DNA of 25,581 bases, from NCBI GenBank assembly GCA_964483155.1, contig CAZAAC010000037.1:1-25581 (forward strand). The letters are read 5' to 3'. This stretch comes from JAAYYM01 sp964483155. GTDB lineage: Bacteria; Bacillota; Clostridia; Lachnospirales; Lachnospiraceae. A model generated the notes under the pieces. The model did no database searches. It saw only the letters and a list, made by a program, of their open reading frames with translations, and had not been told where the DNA came from. Shown piece by piece: positions 23,975 to 25,581 of the stretch. The stretch's first letter is position 1. Every line of letters begins with the position of its first letter. The position numbers and the translations under genes are program-made.

Positions 23975-25581
23975 TCACATAACACATAGTGGAATAATAA
24001 CTTTTCCATATTCCGTTTCACCTCCATATTCCATCCGTGGAAGCATACCTATTCCTGCCTGATATAATTTTCCCTGCTCTACATAGGGGACAGAAGAATA
24101 ATCAAAAATTTTCTGCTTTTCCAGCATACCCCCCATATGAATTCCCGTTCTATACTTTATAAAATACTCATAGATATCCCTCCCTACCATCTCTTCCCTC
24201 CTATTGAGATCATAAGTAGCAACAAAAAATACGTTATGTAAACTCCCTCTCTCAATTATGTTTTTGACAAGTGCTTCGGTGTTTTTTAAAACTGCGTCCT
24301 TATAATGCAGACTTACCCAATTAGAGAATTCCGCGATAAACACAACATATCTTTTTTCAGATGACATTACTTCATAAATCTCCTCCTCTGTCTTTCCTTC
24401 TTTTTTCAGTTCTTCCTTTTTCTTATTCCGCCTTATAAACTCCTCGGATAGATTTTCATAAAGTGAAAATATCTGTTCAGGATTTATGCAATAATGAATT
24501 GATTTTTTATTTTCTTTCTCCTTTTCGCATAACTGTTTAACAACCTTAAATTTTTCTTTTTCGCTATCAATTATGTAGACCTCGGAATGCATTTCTATGG
24601 CCCCACACAATATAATCTTTGCGAGATTATTTTTTCCAGTACCGCTTCTCCCTGTAATCAGAAAACAATATATTTTACTAAAGTCTATCGTACATACCCC
24701 TGCTGTTTCCGTATAATATCCAATCGGAAGATATTTTTGATTCTCTATGTATCTCTTTACTTTTTCATCTGATAAAAATACCTGCTGCGTTAAACGTTCG
24801 GGAATTTTTGGTATTTTTCTGGCGCATGTATTCATCTCCCCCCAAGCTAATGCTACTCTGCAGCATTCTGCTTTTATTAGCTCCATACGCTTATAATCAT
24901 CTTGCTCTGCCAGTGCTAATGCTGTCTGAAATTCTAAAATTTCTCCCTCTACACGTGCGAGGCCTCGACCGTATATTCCTGCTTCCGGATATACTTCTGT
25001 CCTTAATACTCTTAAGACAGTTGCATATTGATATTTGTCACTCATTTCCAGGCAGATACTGGTTCTAAAATTGTCTGCCATACGATTAGATATCTCTGCG
25101 CCACCAAATCCTGCTGCCGTAATCAGGAGATATATTCCATAAGTTTCTCCCATGCGTGATATTTCCAATAATGCATCCTCAAAACTCCCCTCTGTTTTTT
25201 CTTTCAATACTGCATAATTGTCAATTACTAACAGAATAGCCGGTAGTACATCAATTGACTTTATGTACTGCCTAAAGTTTCCTCCTTGAAATAGTTCTTT
25301 TCGTTCTTTCAAAATAGTATGAAGCATATATAATAATTTTTTAATTGCATCACTATCATTTTCAATTATGAAACCCCCTACGTGCGGCGCTTCTATAAAT
25401 GGCGCCAACATTTGACTGCTATAGTCAATTATGTATATATTAATTTCCTGTGGTGTATACCTCTTAATAAGTGCATACAAAACAGTTTGCAGAAAGGTGC
25501 TCTTCCCGCAGGTAACCATGCCACATATAACATGGTGACCACCCTCTGTTAATCTGATATAGAAGTCGCCTTGTATTTGCC
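23975..25581 (-). CDS. essC: EssC-type FtsK/SpoIIIE ATPase, carboxy-terminal part (runs off the window)
   Basis: The frame is open through the right edge: 20 further codons precede the Met at 25519 and belong to the gene, so the start is outside. 534 residues are visible, holding two ATPase domains. The first has Walker A 'GMVTCGKST' (about 28-36), then 'INIYIIDYSSQMLAPF', 'PHVGGFI' and Walker B-like 'ILLVIDN', as in EssC domain D2. The second has 'LITGRSGTGKNN' and 'YVVFIAEFSNW', as in D3, with Asn for the Thr/Ser after Lys and no Walker B Asp, so probably inactive. EssC drives T7SS export; D1, the TM helices and the N-terminal FHA domains would lie to the right. The linked yukD and WXG100 genes confirm the assignment. 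Confidence 0.9.
   Translation of the reverse strand, partial: QIQGDFYIRLTEGGHHVICGMVTCGKSTFLQTVLYALIKRYTPQEINIYIIDYSSQMLAPFIEAPHVGGFIIENDSDAIKKLLYMLHTILKERKELFQGGNFRQYIKSIDVLPAILLVIDNYAVLKEKTEGSFEDALLEISRMGETYGIYLLITAAGFGGAEISNRMADNFRTSICLEMSDKYQYATVLRVLRTEVYPEAGIYGRGLARVEGEILEFQTALALAEQDDYKRMELIKAECCRVALAWGEMNTCARKIPKIPERLTQQVFLSDEKVKRYIENQKYLPIGYYTETAGVCTIDFSKIYCFLITGRSGTGKNNLAKIILCGAIEMHSEVYIIDSEKEKFKVVKQLCEKEKENKKSIHYCINPEQIFSLYENLSEEFIRRNKKKEELKKEGKTEEEIYEVMSSEKRYVVFIAEFSNWVSLHYKDAVLKNTEALVKNIIERGSLHNVFFVATYDLNRREEMVGRDIYEYFIKYRTGIHMGGMLEKQKIFDYSSVPYVEQGKLYQAGIGMLPRMEYGGETEYGKVIIPLCVM

Noticed and set aside
1..25581. tRNA, rRNA, CRISPR arrays, insertion sequences
   Set aside because: No cloverleaf, rRNA-like segment, regular repeat-spacer series or transposase was recognised by eye on either strand.

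Overview
The window is low-GC DNA from a Gram-positive anaerobe, most likely a Clostridia/Lachnospiraceae-type Firmicute. The basis is the strong AGGAGG-type ribosome binding sites, the DegV, DUF1294 and DUF5721 families, the comEA / two-component / GerMN / comEC gene order, and a Firmicutes-style type VII secretion (T7SS) locus. Family assignments come from reading the translations; no database search was run.

Layout. (1) 40-4327, minus strand: an envelope/competence cluster read as comEA-like lipoprotein, WalR/PhoB-type response regulator, HAMP histidine kinase, GerMN lipoprotein, then a ComEC amino-terminal stub that stops after 138 residues. A good promoter sits in front of comEA. (2) 4437-6008: a membrane-anchored extracellular solute-binding protein with a long acidic insert and no permease next to it. 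(3) 6047-11038, minus: the arginine operon argC - GNAT acetyltransferase - argJ - argB - argD, with argG divergent at 11299-12525. The shared argC/argG gap carries ArgR-like boxes, one of them lying on the argC -10 element. (4) 12647-16985: housekeeping genes (DUF1294 membrane protein, DegV lipid-binding protein, M18 aminopeptidase, DUF5721 protein, triple-S1 RNA-binding protein), with strong hairpin terminators after argG and after the S1 gene. (5) 17119-19288, minus: a TetR regulator followed by a CrtI/phytoene-desaturase-like flavoprotein, with a symmetrical TACGTA dyad in the gap between them. (6) 19442-25581, minus: a T7SS-like locus read as EssC-type ATPase (running off the right edge), YukD/EsaB-like ubiquitin fold, four different WXG100-type small helical proteins, a VWA-TM-FHA membrane protein, and a DUF2974-type lipase with a helical carboxy-terminal extension.

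How the genes work together. ArgC, J, B and D make ornithine through acetylated intermediates and ArgG makes argininosuccinate; argH and the carbamoyl-transfer step are not in the window. The two-component system and GerMN lipoprotein probably sense or control the envelope. In region 6 the EssC ATPase would export WXG100 partners and perhaps the lipase, while the VWA-FHA protein could link the extracellular side to phosphothreonine signalling inside. This last locus is the most likely place for new biology: the lipase has its enzyme domain first and a helical region last, a 'reverse' order for a T7SS effector, and the classical EsaA/EssA/EssB partners are not seen in the visible part. A run of 10 N interrupts the lipase gene.
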